A stretch of DNA of 64,000 bases from contig JASGJA010000030.1 of the NCBI GenBank assembly GCA_049840935.1, positions 28,523 through 92,522 of the forward strand, written 5' to 3'. Shown in pieces: positions 26,250 through 35,971 of this stretch (position 1 is its first letter; each line of letters opens with the position of its first letter). This stretch comes from Mesorhizobium_G sp049840935 (lineage in GTDB: Bacteria; Pseudomonadota; Alphaproteobacteria; Rhizobiales; Rhizobiaceae). The position numbers and the translations under genes are program-made. The notes under the pieces were generated by a model that did not search any database, was not told the origin of the DNA, and worked only from the letters and a program-made list of their open reading frames with translations.

Positions 26250-27459
26250 TCAGGTCGCTATGGTTAGCGATTTGCAAATATCTGCGCCTTGACGGAAGCC
26301 GTACCCAGCACCGTAACGTGAGAACCGCCCCCAGCCAGCACTGCCAGAAATGTAGCGCTGCGCGAGCGCGATCCATTGCTGCGCACGGGCATTCCAATTG
26401 TAATTGCGACGTGCAAATGCAACGCATTCCCGACGCTTGGCAGCGGCAGCGTAGGGGTTGGATCTGGCTTCCTGCAATCCTTCATACACGAGCTTTATAT
26501 AGCCGTTGGCCAGGTTAGCGCCTGTCGACATCGCGCCATTGCTTTCCGGCGCCAGAGCGCGGCCAAAACCGTTCAAGGTTTCAGGGAGCGCGCCAAAGCA
26601 TGTCGTAAAGATATCCGCGCCACTTGCCATGGACTCCATAACGGCGATGCAGGACGTTTCCATGAAGGTACTGGGATAGGCCAGACGCGGCAACACTGCT
26701 GAGTGACTTCGCCAGTTCGGATTGAGATACTGGCCCGACATAATCAACTCCCCTCAAGGATTTCGCCAGTACGTAAAGATACTTACATGCATCCATTTCC
26801 AAACCGATGCCGTAGATGTTCATCGATGAATGGATTCTGAGCCTGACATCCGGCACCAGCGCACGTATCGCCGGAAAGCACTGGAGAAGCACGTCTAGCC
26901 CTCGGTACGGAGTGCTTGAATATACGAGCGTCGGGCTATTGCCTATTTCGTACCACGCTGGCCCGACAGGTTGCGCCAGAACAGCCGGCGAAACACCATT
27001 GCCGATGACATGGACATCCTGTTGCCGCAACGAAAACTGCGCAACGAAGCGCTGCGCCTGCCAATGACTGACCATGACATGCCCGTCAAATGCTGCGCGC
27101 TCGTCCGGCTCCGAGAGGCGCGCAATGGCCGGTTGATCGATATCATGATGCCCCCATAGCAGCATGGGGACGCGGTCACCCACAAGAGAGCGTATTTCAG
27201 AGCCAATTGCACAGGAAACAATTACCAACAGATCGCAATCCGCGAGTACTTCTGGTGGCGCATCGGTAACCGGTACGACGCGAACGCCATCGACGACAGA
27301 ATGCGCGGTGGAATGATTAAACAGCGTGACCTGTACTCCAGCTTGCGTGAGAGCCGAAGCGAGATAGGCAACAGCGGACTCGGTTCCTCCTAACGGCCGG
27401 TTCAGCGGCGTTCGTGGATCAAACGCGATAGAACTGTTGTTCAGGAAACTTATCTTCAT
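26250..27459 (-). CDS. Glycosyltransferase (GT4-like), one frame break
   Basis: The start ATG at 27459 gives MKISFLNNSSIAFDPRTPLN. The N-terminal domain includes RPLGGTESAVAYLASALTQAG, the acceptor-side glycine loop. The linker and C-terminal domain begin at VHVIGNGVSP and NSPTLVYSSTPYRGLDVLL. The main frame is lost at about 26708. Deleting one base from GACTTC there joins QSELASHSAVLPRLAYPSTF to METSCIAVMESMASG, the nucleotide-sugar-binding segment. The repaired product has about 402 residues. It is probably involved in surface polysaccharide synthesis; donor and acceptor are unknown. The C-terminal ~60 residues look atypical for the family. Confidence 0.83.
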
Positions 27460-27578
27460 CTTTGCGCGAACCAATTGCAGTACTGTCAGCGCAAAGAGAC
27501 ATATCAGACGTTGCTAAATTTAACAGAAGATTCTCAATTAGAAGAACCGAATGAATTGCTTGAGCTTATCAGGCTGTT

Positions 27579-28262
27579 TCAGAGCGGCACGACTTTTCCG
27601 TCAGCCAGCGTGACGCGACGATCCATGCGCGCGGCAAGTTCGAAGTTATGTGTGGCGATGAGCGCAGAAAGTCCGGACTGACGCACCAGCGCTTCCAGCG
27701 CGTCGAATACGTAATGCGCCGTTTTTGGATCAAGGTTGCCGGTCGGCTCGTCGGCCAGCAGCACTTGCGGCGCGTTGGCTACCGCGCGGGCAATTGCAAC
27801 GCGCTGCTGCTCGCCGCCGGAAAGCTCGGCTGGACGATGGTTTCCGCGATGGCCGATCTGCATGTAATCCAGCAATTGCGCGCCGCGCGATGCAGCTTCG
27901 GCTCGCGAAAGCCCCTTGACCATCTGCGGAACGACGATGTTTTCCAGTGCGGAAAACTCCGGCAGAAGATGGTGGAACTGATAGACGAAACCGATTTCGT
28001 TGCGGCGGATGGCGGTGCGCGCGTCGTCGCCCAGCTTGCCGCAGGCGCGACCGCTGACATACACCTCGCCGCCATCGGGCCGCTCCAGCAGGCCAGCGGT
28101 GTGCAGCAAGGTTGACTTGCCGGTGCCCGACGGCGCGACGAGCGCGACCATTTCGCCGCGCTTAAGAGTGAAATCCGCGCCACTCAAAATGACGAGCTTG
28201 CGCTCGCCCTGCTGGTAATGGCGCTCGACGCCCTTGAGTTCAATGATTGTGGGTTGAGCCAT
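27579..28262 (-). CDS. lolD: Lipoprotein-releasing ABC transporter ATP-binding protein LolD
   Basis: 227 residues. Walker A APSGTGKSTLLHTAG, Q-loop VYQFHHLLPEFSALEN, signature LSGGEQQRVAIARAVAN, Walker B VLLADEPTGNLDP and H-loop LIATHNFELA are all present. LolCDE extracts lipoproteins from the inner membrane for transfer to LolA. The start overlaps the lolC stop by one base (TAATG). Last gene of the proS-lolC-lolD run. Confidence 0.95.
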   Translation of the reverse strand: MAQPTIIELKGVERHYQQGERKLVILSGADFTLKRGEMVALVAPSGTGKSTLLHTAGLLERPDGGEVYVSGRACGKLGDDARTAIRRNEIGFVYQFHHLLPEFSALENIVVPQMVKGLSRAEAASRGAQLLDYMQIGHRGNHRPAELSGGEQQRVAIARAVANAPQVLLADEPTGNLDPKTAHYVFDALEALVRQSGLSALIATHNFELAARMDRRVTLADGKVVPL

Positions 28263-29539
28263 TATTCGTAACGCAACGCTTCAACTGGATCGAGACGGGC
28301 CGCGCGCCACGCTGGCACGATGCAAGCGAAGAATGTCAGCACCATCGCCATGATGACGACGGAAAACACTTCGCCGGGGTCCATCTTCGCAGGCAGCTTG
28401 CTGAGGAAATAGAGTTCGGGATTGAACAGAATCGTGCCTGTGAGCCACGAAAAGAACTGCCGGATGGACTCGACGTTCAGGCAGATGAGGTAGCCGAGCA
28501 GCACGCCAGCCGCCGTTCCGGCAATGCCGATGGTCGCGCCCGTCATGAGGAAGATGCGCATGACCGAACCCCGTGTTGCGCCCATGGTTCGCAGGATCGC
28601 GATGTCGCGCCCCTTGTCCTTCACCAGCATGATGAGCCCGGAAATGATGTTCAGCGCCGCCACCAGAACGACCAGCGACAAGATCATGAACATGACGTTG
28701 CGCTCGACCTGCAATGCGGAGAAGAATGTCTCGTTTCGCTGCCGCCAGTCCGTCAGATAGACGGGCCGCTGCGCCGCTTCCTCAACCGGTTTTTTCAGTG
28801 ATTCGACGGCATCAGGCGCGTTGACGTAAAGCTCGATAGTCTGCGCGATGTTCTCCAGATTGAAGAAAAGCTGCGCCTCGGACAGCGGCATATAAATGAC
28901 GGAGGCATCGTATTCCGACATGCCGACTTCGAAAATCGCCACCACCGGATAGCCCTTCACGCGCGGCGTGGTGCCTATCGGTGTGACGTCACCATCAGGC
29001 GAAATCAGCGTGATTGTGTCGCCCAGAACAAGACCGAGCAAATCCGCCAAACGTTGGCCAATGGCGACGCCTTCGCTGGCATCGAAATTCTCGATCGTGC
29101 CCTGCTTTATGTTCTTGGAGACAAGATCGACCTTGGCCAGATCTGAACCGCGAATGCCGCGAACAAGCGCTCCATTGCCGGAAGGTGTGTTGCCCTGCGC
29201 CAGCACTTGGCCCTCGATCAACGGCATTGCCAGCCGCACGCCCGGCACCTTGCTGATGCGATCCGTAACCGCCTCGTAATCGTCCATCATGGTATCGACC
29301 GGCGCGACGATGAGGTGGCCGTTCGCACCGAGCAGCTTGTCGAGCAATTCTGCGCGGAAGCCATTCATCACCGCCATGACCACGATCAGCGCCGCTACGC
29401 CAAGCATGATGCCGGCGAAAGAAATGATCGCCACCATCGAGGTGACGCCTTCCTTGCGCTTGGCGCGCAAATAGCGCCACGCCACCATCCGCTCGAACGC
29501 CGAAAACGGCCCCGCCCCGCGCGCAGGCGCGGCGCTCAT
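28262..29539 (-). CDS. lolC: Lipoprotein-releasing ABC transporter permease LolC/E
   Basis: 425 residues. The N-terminal cytoplasmic/first-span motif FERMVAWRYLRAKRKEGVTS is followed by SFAGIMLGVAALIVVMAVMNGF, a large periplasmic domain, and three C-terminal spans with ALNIISGLIMLVKDKGRDIA and ILRTMGATRGSVMRIF. One fused-type LolC/E gene with lolD is the usual alphaproteobacterial set. It overlaps proS by 4 bases (ATGA). Confidence 0.94.
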   Translation of the reverse strand: MSAAPARGAGPFSAFERMVAWRYLRAKRKEGVTSMVAIISFAGIMLGVAALIVVMAVMNGFRAELLDKLLGANGHLIVAPVDTMMDDYEAVTDRISKVPGVRLAMPLIEGQVLAQGNTPSGNGALVRGIRGSDLAKVDLVSKNIKQGTIENFDASEGVAIGQRLADLLGLVLGDTITLISPDGDVTPIGTTPRVKGYPVVAIFEVGMSEYDASVIYMPLSEAQLFFNLENIAQTIELYVNAPDAVESLKKPVEEAAQRPVYLTDWRQRNETFFSALQVERNVMFMILSLVVLVAALNIISGLIMLVKDKGRDIAILRTMGATRGSVMRIFLMTGATIGIAGTAAGVLLGYLICLNVESIRQFFSWLTGTILFNPELYFLSKLPAKMDPGEVFSVVIMAMVLTFFACIVPAWRAARLDPVEALRYE

Positions 29540-30864
29540 TCAGCGGCTCCGAAGCGCTCCAGCGCGACGGCCAGCGAAACCGTTTCACGCTCGCCGGTGC
29601 GACGGTTCTTGATCTCGACTTCACCCGCTGCGGCTCCACGCGGCCCAACGATCACCTGCCACGGCAAGCCGATGAGATCGGCAGTGGCGAACTTACCGCC
29701 CGCGCGCTGATCCGTATCGTCGTAAAGCACATCCCTGCCCGCCGACTGGAACGCATCATAAAGCCGCTCGCAGATGCTGTCGCATTCATGATCGCCGACC
29801 TTCATGTTGATAAGCGCGATATCGAACGGCGCAACGCTTTCCGGCCAGATGATGCCCGCATCGTCATGGCTGGCTTCGATGATTGCCGCGATAAGGCGCG
29901 TCGGACCGATGCCGTAGGAGCCCATCGAGACATTGTGCTCCTTGCCATCCGGCCCCTGCACTTTCGCACCCATCGGCTTGGAGTACTTCTCCCCGAAGTG
30001 GAAAATGTGGCCAACCTCAATGCCGCGCGCAGACAGACGATCATCCGCAGGGATTTTGTCCCACGCGGCTTCGTCATGCATCTCGTCGGTCGCGGCGTAA
30101 GGTGTCGTCCATTCCTTCACAATATTGGCGATTTGCGCATCATTGTCGAAATCCGTAGCAGAACCCGGCACTTCGAGATCCAGAAATTCGCGGTTGCAGA
30201 AAACCTGGCTCTCACCCGTTTCCGCCAGAATGATGAATTCGTGGCTCAGGTCGCCGCCAATCGGACCCGTATCGGCGCGCATTGGAATGGCCTTCAGCCC
30301 CATGCGCGTGAAGGTGCGCAAATACGCGACGAACATGCGATTATAGGCAGCCTTCGCGCCCTCATAATTGAGGTCGAACGAATAAGCGTCCTTCATCAAA
30401 AATTCGCGGCCACGCATGACACCGAAACGTGGACGCACCTCGTCGCGGAATTTCCATTGGATGTGGTAGAGATTGAGCGGCAAATCCTTGTAGGACTTTA
30501 CGTAGGAACGGAAAATCTCCGTGACCATTTCCTCGTTGGTCGGCCCATACAGTAGCTCGCGATCCTGCCTGTCCTTGATACGCAGCATTTCCTTGCCGTA
30601 GTCGTCGTACCGACCGCTCTCGCGCCACAACTCGGCGGACTGGATGGTGGGCATAAGGATTTCCAGCGCGCCCGCGCGGTTCTGCTCCTCGCGGATGATC
30701 TGGCAAACCTTGTCCAGAACACGCTTGCCGATGGGCAGCATGGTGAAACTGCCCTGCCCTTGCTGGCGGATCATTCCCGCACGCAACATAAGGCGATGCG
30801 AGACAATCTCGGCCTCGCGGGGGTTCTCTTTCAGTATGGGCAGAAAATAGCGAGACAAACGCAT
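29536..30864 (-). CDS. proS: Prolyl-tRNA synthetase (short alphaproteobacterial type)
   Basis: 442 residues, the short class II form without the editing insertion. Motif 1 region PIGKRVLDKVCQIIREEQN, motif 2 with YHIQWKFRDEVRPRFGVMRG and REFLMKDAYSFD, the ATP-binding TNEEMVTEIFRSYVKSYKDL and motif 3 region SYGIGPTRLIAAIIE are intact. The C-terminal anticodon-binding domain ends KNRRTGERETVSLAVALERF. It charges tRNA-Pro. It heads the proS-lolC-lolD operon; upstream lies a 440-base stretch containing a candidate small RNA on the other strand. Confidence 0.96.
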   Translation of the reverse strand: MRLSRYFLPILKENPREAEIVSHRLMLRAGMIRQQGQGSFTMLPIGKRVLDKVCQIIREEQNRAGALEILMPTIQSAELWRESGRYDDYGKEMLRIKDRQDRELLYGPTNEEMVTEIFRSYVKSYKDLPLNLYHIQWKFRDEVRPRFGVMRGREFLMKDAYSFDLNYEGAKAAYNRMFVAYLRTFTRMGLKAIPMRADTGPIGGDLSHEFIILAETGESQVFCNREFLDLEVPGSATDFDNDAQIANIVKEWTTPYAATDEMHDEAAWDKIPADDRLSARGIEVGHIFHFGEKYSKPMGAKVQGPDGKEHNVSMGSYGIGPTRLIAAIIEASHDDAGIIWPESVAPFDIALINMKVGDHECDSICERLYDAFQSAGRDVLYDDTDQRAGGKFATADLIGLPWQVIVGPRGAAAGEVEIKNRRTGERETVSLAVALERFGAAE

Positions 30865-31095
30865 TCGATAGTCCGTGAAGATGGGCCGCAGTGAATCGGC
30901 TGGGGGAATATGCTGATTTGACCCGGCTTCATAGCCATTTCATGGCCGAATGGAAACCAAAAGCCTTGCTGAATCACCGTTCAGCGCTTCACGAAATGGA
31001 ATGATATGGAATTGTGCAGTGCAGCACAGAATTCTATGCATTTCATAGCAACATTTTTCGTGACATTCGACACTTCGTTGGTCTAATGTGCCGCT

Positions 31096-31248
31096 GCATA
31101 ATCAAATGGGCGAAAAAACAATTCGCCCTCTCACGCGGTCAAAGTCTTGGGAGGATGTGATCTAGGCGCGCTAACCCGCTGCCGCCGGTAAACCGGAAAC
31201 AGATCAGAACGCGTTAAATTGCAAGGCTTCGGGCCTTGCATTTTTTTT
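31096..31248 (+). ncRNA. Candidate structured small RNA with own promoter and terminator
   Basis: A plausible promoter (GTGACA at 31060-31065, 18-bp spacer, TAATGT at 31084-31089) would start a ~150-nt transcript that ends in a textbook terminator at 31221-31248. Within it are a 7-bp hairpin GGGCGAA/TTCGCCC (31108-31128), pairing between ACGCG and CGCGT, GATCT with AGATC, and a CCGGT/ACCGG hairpin. This suggests a compact multi-branch fold. There is no ORF of note and no + strand gene downstream, so it is not a leader. It does not look like tmRNA or SRP RNA, and I could not match it to 6S RNA. The rest of 30865-31307 contains short inverted repeats such as GCTGAA/TTCAGC but no gene. Confidence 0.55.
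31221..31248 (+). terminator. Rho-independent terminator
   Basis: The GCAAGGC stem pairs with GCCTTGC around a TTCGG loop and is followed by A and eight T residues on the + strand. The T-tract is on the + side only, so it ends a + strand transcript, although all nearby protein genes are on the minus strand. This is the main sign of the small RNA at 31096-31248. Confidence 0.85.
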
Positions 31249-31307
31249 GTGCAGTTTCCTGCAATGTATCCCTCATCCGCCTGCCGGTAACGCGAGGTGA
31301 GGTCAAG

Positions 31308-31586
31308 TTATTTCAGCTCGTCGACTTCGGGCGCGAGACGTGGGATATCGGCAAAGGTATAGCCAAGTCCGCGCGTGAGATAGAAGAACCCACCGCAGAT
31401 GATGAGCGCGACGATGGTTGCCCAGATCATTGCGCGAAACATATGCGGACCACGGGGCGCGCTGGCAACAGTGCCAAGCGTAACCTCGCCATCTTCATCC
31501 TGCGTTTTCAAGCCGAATGGCAGCACGGCGAACAGCACGAGCCACCAGACGACGAAAAAGACCGCAAATGCGGAGAACCAACTCAC
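31308..31586 (-). CDS. DUF1467 family membrane protein
   Basis: 92 residues with two transmembrane segments: FSAFAVFFVVWWLVLFAVLP and MIWATIVALIICGGFFYLT. The linker GLKTQDEDGEVTLGTVASAP-RGP is typical of DUF1467 proteins, which are conserved in this genomic position in Hyphomicrobiales. Function unknown. The start appears to be GTG at 31586, overlapping the mce stop (GTGA), so it is coupled to mce. Confidence 0.88.
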   Translation of the reverse strand: MSWFSAFAVFFVVWWLVLFAVLPFGLKTQDEDGEVTLGTVASAPRGPHMFRAMIWATIVALIICGGFFYLTRGLGYTFADIPRLAPEVDELK

Positions 31587-31990
31587 CCGGCTTGCTCCAG
31601 CTCTACAAGCGTGCCCAGAAAATCCTTTGGATGCAGGAAAAGCACCGGCTTGCCGTGTGCACCGATTTTCGGCTCGCCGTCGCCAAGCACGCGCGCGCCC
31701 TGAGCCTTCAGCCGGTCACGCGCGGCAATGATGTCATCCACCTCGTAGCAAATATGGTGCATGCCGCCCGCAGGACTTTTTTCAAGAAAGGCCGCGATGG
31801 GCGATTTTTCGCCGAGCGGTTCCAGCAACTCGATCTTGGTGTTGCCGACATCGATGAACACAACGGTGACGCCATGCTCCGGCAGGGCCTGCGGTTCCGA
31901 CAGGCGCGCGCCGAGCGTGTCGCGATAAAGCGCGCTCGCGGCATTCAAGTCAGGCACAGCGATGGCGACATGATTGAGCCGACCGAGCAT
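31583..31990 (-). CDS. mce: Methylmalonyl-CoA epimerase
   Basis: 135 residues, a vicinal-oxygen-chelate fold enzyme that interconverts (R)- and (S)-methylmalonyl-CoA in propionate metabolism. Motifs: LGRLNHVAIAVPDLNAASAL with metal His, HGVTVVFIDVGNTKIELLEP, GGMHHICYEVDDI with the second metal His, and VLFLHPKDFLGTLVELEQ with Glu. The partner methylmalonyl-CoA mutase is B12-dependent, a functional tie to the cobalamin blocks. It lies downstream of rnj in a conserved run. Confidence 0.94.
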   Translation of the reverse strand: MLGRLNHVAIAVPDLNAASALYRDTLGARLSEPQALPEHGVTVVFIDVGNTKIELLEPLGEKSPIAAFLEKSPAGGMHHICYEVDDIIAARDRLKAQGARVLGDGEPKIGAHGKPVLFLHPKDFLGTLVELEQAG

Positions 31991-32006
31991 TCGGATATTT
32001 CCTTCC

Positions 32007-33677
32007 CTAGCGCGTGACGAACACCGTCACGAGCGGCTTCTTGCCCCATGCCTGATTGGCCGCGCTGCGCACCGCGCGGCGAACCGACTCTTGCACGAGG
32101 TCGAGGTCTTTTCGCCGTTGTCGCGGTATGGAATCCAGCGCGCCGATTGCCGCATCCAGCATTACCTCTTCGAGATCGTCGCCCCTTGCGTCGGTCTGCG
32201 GAACGCCGATTGCAACCAGATCCGGGTCGCCGGAAAGCTCATAGCGATCGTCCAGCACGACATTGACGGCGACATGCCCGGCGAAGGACAGCTTGCGCCT
32301 GTCGCGCACGCCCATGTCCTCATCGGAGCCGATGAGGTTACCGTCCTTATAGAGCCTGCCGAACGGAACCTGATCGATGATCTCCGGCGCGCCGGGCCAT
32401 AACCGCAGCATATCTCCATCACGCACCTGCGCGACCTGAGGAATGCCCGATATAGCCATCAGCGAACCCTGCGCAACCAAATGCGCCGCTTCGCCATGCG
32501 CCGGTACGCCGATCTGCGGCCGCACCCATTCGTACATTCTCTTCAATTCGCCGCGGCGCGGATGGCCCGACACATGCACCAGTGCATCCGTGTCCTCGAT
32601 GATGCGCATGCCCATATCGATGAGACGGTTCTTGATTTCCAGAATGGCGCGCTCATTGCCGGGAATTGCGCGCGAGGAAAATATAACGCTGTCGCCCGGT
32701 GTCAGCGGAACCGCCTTCATTTCTTCGCGAGACAGCTTTGCAAGCGCCGCCTGCGGCTCACCCTGACTGCCGGTGCAGATGACAACCAGTTCCTTACGCG
32801 GAATATACGGGTAATCCTCCTCGGCCAGAAATGGTGGAAGGCCATCCATGTAGCCAAGTTCGGTCGCTACGCCGACGACGCGTTTCAGCGAACGGCCAAG
32901 CAACAGAACTCTGCGCCCTGCCCGCGCGGACGCCTCCGCAATCGACCGAATGCGCCCGACATTGGAAGAAAAAGTGGTGATTGCAACGCGCCCGGCAGCT
33001 TCCGAAATGATCTTTTCAAGGCTTTCGCCGACCGCCTTTTCAGAAGGTGACTCGCCTTCGCGCAGTGCATTGGTGGAATCGCAAATGAGCGCCAGAACGC
33101 CAGCGTCGCCAATGGCGCGCAGGCGGGCTTCATCGGTCTTCGGGCCAATCTGTGGCGCGGGGTCGATGCGCCAGTCGCCCGTGTGCACGACCGTGCCAGC
33201 AGGCGTTGTGATGGCCAGCGCCATCGGCTCCGGAATTGAGTGCGCGACCGGAACGGCCTCGATCTGAAACGGGCCGACATTGAACTTTTCGCCGCCACGA
33301 TAAATCTGAACCGGAATATCTGGTGCGCCATGTTCCGACTGGCGCTTGGCTTCCAGCAGACCCGCGCCAAACGGCGTCATCCACACCGGCACCTTGAGGC
33401 GCGGCCAAAGGTCATGCAGCGCGCCATAATGATCTTCGTGAACATGCGTGATGACGATGCCGCGCAGATTGTCGATGTTTCCTTCGATGAAGCGCGTGTC
33501 CGGCAGGATGAGATCGACGCCGGGGTGCTTTTCGTCCGGGAAGGTCACGCCGACATCGACGATGAGCCATTCGCGATTTTGCGACGGGCCAAAGCCATAA
33601 AGCGCGAAATTCATGCCGATCTCGCCTATGCCGCCCAACGGCACGAAAACCAGTTCGGCGCTATTCTTATCCGCCAT
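32007..33677 (-). CDS. rnj: Ribonuclease J
   Basis: 556 residues from the ATG at 33677 (MADKNSAELVFVPLGGIGEI); the TTG one codon upstream is less likely. The beta-lactamase-fold metal motif is ITHVHEDHYGALHDLWP, followed by HTGDWRIDPAPQ. The beta-CASP part contains ICTGSQGEPQAALAKLSREE and HVSGHPRRGELKRMYEWVRP. It acts in mRNA turnover and 16S rRNA maturation, replacing some functions of RNase E or the exonucleases absent from this class. It follows birA after 18 bp. Confidence 0.95.
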   Translation of the reverse strand: MADKNSAELVFVPLGGIGEIGMNFALYGFGPSQNREWLIVDVGVTFPDEKHPGVDLILPDTRFIEGNIDNLRGIVITHVHEDHYGALHDLWPRLKVPVWMTPFGAGLLEAKRQSEHGAPDIPVQIYRGGEKFNVGPFQIEAVPVAHSIPEPMALAITTPAGTVVHTGDWRIDPAPQIGPKTDEARLRAIGDAGVLALICDSTNALREGESPSEKAVGESLEKIISEAAGRVAITTFSSNVGRIRSIAEASARAGRRVLLLGRSLKRVVGVATELGYMDGLPPFLAEEDYPYIPRKELVVICTGSQGEPQAALAKLSREEMKAVPLTPGDSVIFSSRAIPGNERAILEIKNRLIDMGMRIIEDTDALVHVSGHPRRGELKRMYEWVRPQIGVPAHGEAAHLVAQGSLMAISGIPQVAQVRDGDMLRLWPGAPEIIDQVPFGRLYKDGNLIGSDEDMGVRDRRKLSFAGHVAVNVVLDDRYELSGDPDLVAIGVPQTDARGDDLEEVMLDAAIGALDSIPRQRRKDLDLVQESVRRAVRSAANQAWGKKPLVTVFVTR

Positions 33678-33695
33678 CAAAATTCCCCTGTCCCG

Positions 33696-34523
33696 CTATG
33701 CCGTTCCTGCCGACGCGACTGCGCCGAAATGAACGTCACCCGCCGAAATCGCAAGCCGCTGGCCATCCATATCGCGGATGACAAAACGGCATTCCTCGTC
33801 AATTGTCTCAAATATACCGCGCTTGATCTCACCGTCGACCCGTACCGCAACTTCGCCGCCCAAGCCCGCTGCGCGCGACAACCAAAGATTGCGGATCGCC
33901 GCCAGCCCTTCTCCGCCTCGCCAGCTCGCAAAATGCGTGACCCACGCATCTGACAGCGCGACGAACAGCGTTTGCGCATCGCATTGCGCGCCGAGATTCG
34001 TCAGCGACGTTGCGGGGTATGGCACATCCTTGGGATGCTCAACAACATTGACGCCGATGCCAACCGCGACCGCCATGCGGTCCGGCGCAAGCATGGACGA
34101 TTCAAGCAGGATGCCCGCCATTTTCGCGCCATCGGCCAGAACATCGTTCGGCCATTTCAACTCGAAGCGGTTGCGGCCAGCGCTGGCGCCATCCAGTGCG
34201 ATCTTCACCTTGCTGCCGGGTGCGACCGCATCAAGCGCATCCGCCAGCGCGAGACCGGCAACGAAACCGAGTGTCGCGGCGTGCTGAAAGTTGCGCTCAA
34301 GAATGACCAAAAGCGTCGCGGCCAGATTGCCTTTGGGCGTGGCCCAGACGCGACCGCGCCGCCCCCTGCCCGCCTGCTGCTGCAGCGCCGTTATCCAGAG
34401 ATTGCCGCCATCAGCATCACGCGCCCGCTCCAGAGCGAGCGCATTTGTCGATCCGACGCTCTCATGTGCTTCGAGGCGATAGCCAGACAGCAGCGCTGTT
34501 GGCGCGAGTTGAAAGCCGGTCAA
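33696..34523 (-). CDS. birA: Biotin--[acetyl-CoA-carboxylase] ligase
   Basis: 275 residues without an N-terminal DNA-binding domain (class I ligase, so no repressor role). Motifs: HESVGSTNALALERA, LQQQAGRGRRGRVWATPKGN for biotinyl-AMP binding, ELKWPNDVLADGAKMAGILLE, and VAVGIGVNVVEHP. It attaches biotin to carboxylase carrier domains. The start overlaps the nuoN stop (ATGA). The link between birA and nuoN is conserved in the order. Confidence 0.94.
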   Translation of the reverse strand: MTGFQLAPTALLSGYRLEAHESVGSTNALALERARDADGGNLWITALQQQAGRGRRGRVWATPKGNLAATLLVILERNFQHAATLGFVAGLALADALDAVAPGSKVKIALDGASAGRNRFELKWPNDVLADGAKMAGILLESSMLAPDRMAVAVGIGVNVVEHPKDVPYPATSLTNLGAQCDAQTLFVALSDAWVTHFASWRGGEGLAAIRNLWLSRAAGLGGEVAVRVDGEIKRGIFETIDEECRFVIRDMDGQRLAISAGDVHFGAVASAGTA

Positions 34524-35957
34524 AAAAACGTCTTCGCCGCAGTTTGCGCCACGGCCTCAAGCGGACCCATGAACAGCATATAGAGCAGCACGAATGCACC
34601 CGATATGCCGAGCACCAGTCGCAATTCGCCAGCCATTGGCTGGAAGCCGCCAACCGGCTCATCGAACCACATGATCTTGATGATGCGCAGGTAATAATAT
34701 GCGCCCACCACCGAGGCCAGAACGCCAATGACGGCCAGTGCATAAAGCTTGGCGTCGATTGCCGCGAGGAACACATACCACTTGCCCCAGAAGCCCGCGA
34801 GCGGCGGAATACCCGCCAGCGAGAACATGAGGATCGTCAGGATTGTCGCCATGACCGGATTCGTATTCGACAGGCCAGCCAGATCGCTGATCGAACTCGA
34901 CATTGCCGTCACGGCGACGCATGGCGAGGATGAAGGCGAAGGTGCCGAGCGTCATGCCGAGATAGATCGTCATATAAATGATGACGCCGCGCACGCCTGC
35001 TTCGTTTGCCGCCGCAAGCCCGACCAGCGCGTACCCCATGTGGCCGATGGACGAATAAGCCATCAGGCGCTTGATGTTCTTCTGTCCGATGGCAGCGAAC
35101 GCGCCAAGCACCATCGACGCGATGGAGACGAAGACGAGAATCTGCTGCCAATCATGTGCGACCGGGCCAAATGTGCCGACCGTGACGCGAACCAGCAGAG
35201 CCATTGCCGCCATTTTCGGCGCGGCTGCAAAGAAGGCCGTGACCGGCGTGGGGGCGCCTTCGTAAACGTCCGGAGTCCACATGTGGAACGGAACAGCGGA
35301 AATCTTGAACGCGATGCCAGCCAGCAAGAACACCAGACCGAACACGAGGCCAAGCTGACGCTCGCCGCCCGTGAGTGCGGTGGTGATTTCCGCAAAACCG
35401 ACATGGCCCGTGTAACCGTAGATCAAGCTGATGCCATACAGCATCATGCCGGACGACAGCGCGCCGAGAACGAAATATTTGAGGCCTGCTTCAGTGGAGC
35501 GCACGCTGTCGCGATTGATGGCCGCGACCACGTAAAGGGCCAGCGACTGCAATTCCAAGCCGAGATACAGCGTGAGCATGTTGTTCGCGGAAATCATGAT
35601 CATCATGCCGAGCGTCGAAAGCATGATGAGCACTGGATATTCGAACTTGTCGAACTTCTCCGCCTTTGCGAACCCGACTGACATGATGAGCGTGACCACT
35701 GAGCCAATCAGCGTCAATACCTTCATGAAGTGCGCAAAGGAGTCGCTGACAAACGCGCTACCGAAGGCTTCGCCGGTTCCGGTGAACAGCACCAGCCACG
35801 CGCCCGCACCAATCAGGACGGCGACGGCTAGGCCAGTTACGGTCGTGTTAGCGCGCTCACCTGAAAACGCGCCAATCATCAGCAGTACCAGCGCACCGAT
35901 TGCGATAATCAATTCCGGAGCGGCGAGTGAGAGGCTGAGGGAAAGGTCTGGGGTCAT
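34520..35957 (-). CDS. nuoN: NADH-quinone oxidoreductase subunit N, one frame break
   Basis: An antiporter-like proton-pumping membrane subunit. The main frame gives about 350 residues with spans and AAFWSTLL-free NuoN motifs such as AVPFHMWTPDVYEGAPTPVT and LMAYSSIGHMGYALVGLAAA. It then leaves frame at about 34896, where GAACTC on the + strand should be GACTC. The continuation SISDLAGLSNTNPVMATIL, LAGIPPLAGFWGKWYVFLAA and YYYLRIIKIMWFDEP completes the protein. The repaired length of 478 residues is normal. Last nuo gene, followed directly by birA. Confidence 0.94.
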
Positions 35958-35971
35958 CTTGCCCTATCCTG

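Noticed and set aside
31096..31248. Candidate RNA as 4.5S/SRP RNA or tmRNA
   Set aside because: The SRP tetraloop region and the tmRNA tag/acceptor features are absent. 6S RNA could neither be shown nor excluded by eye.
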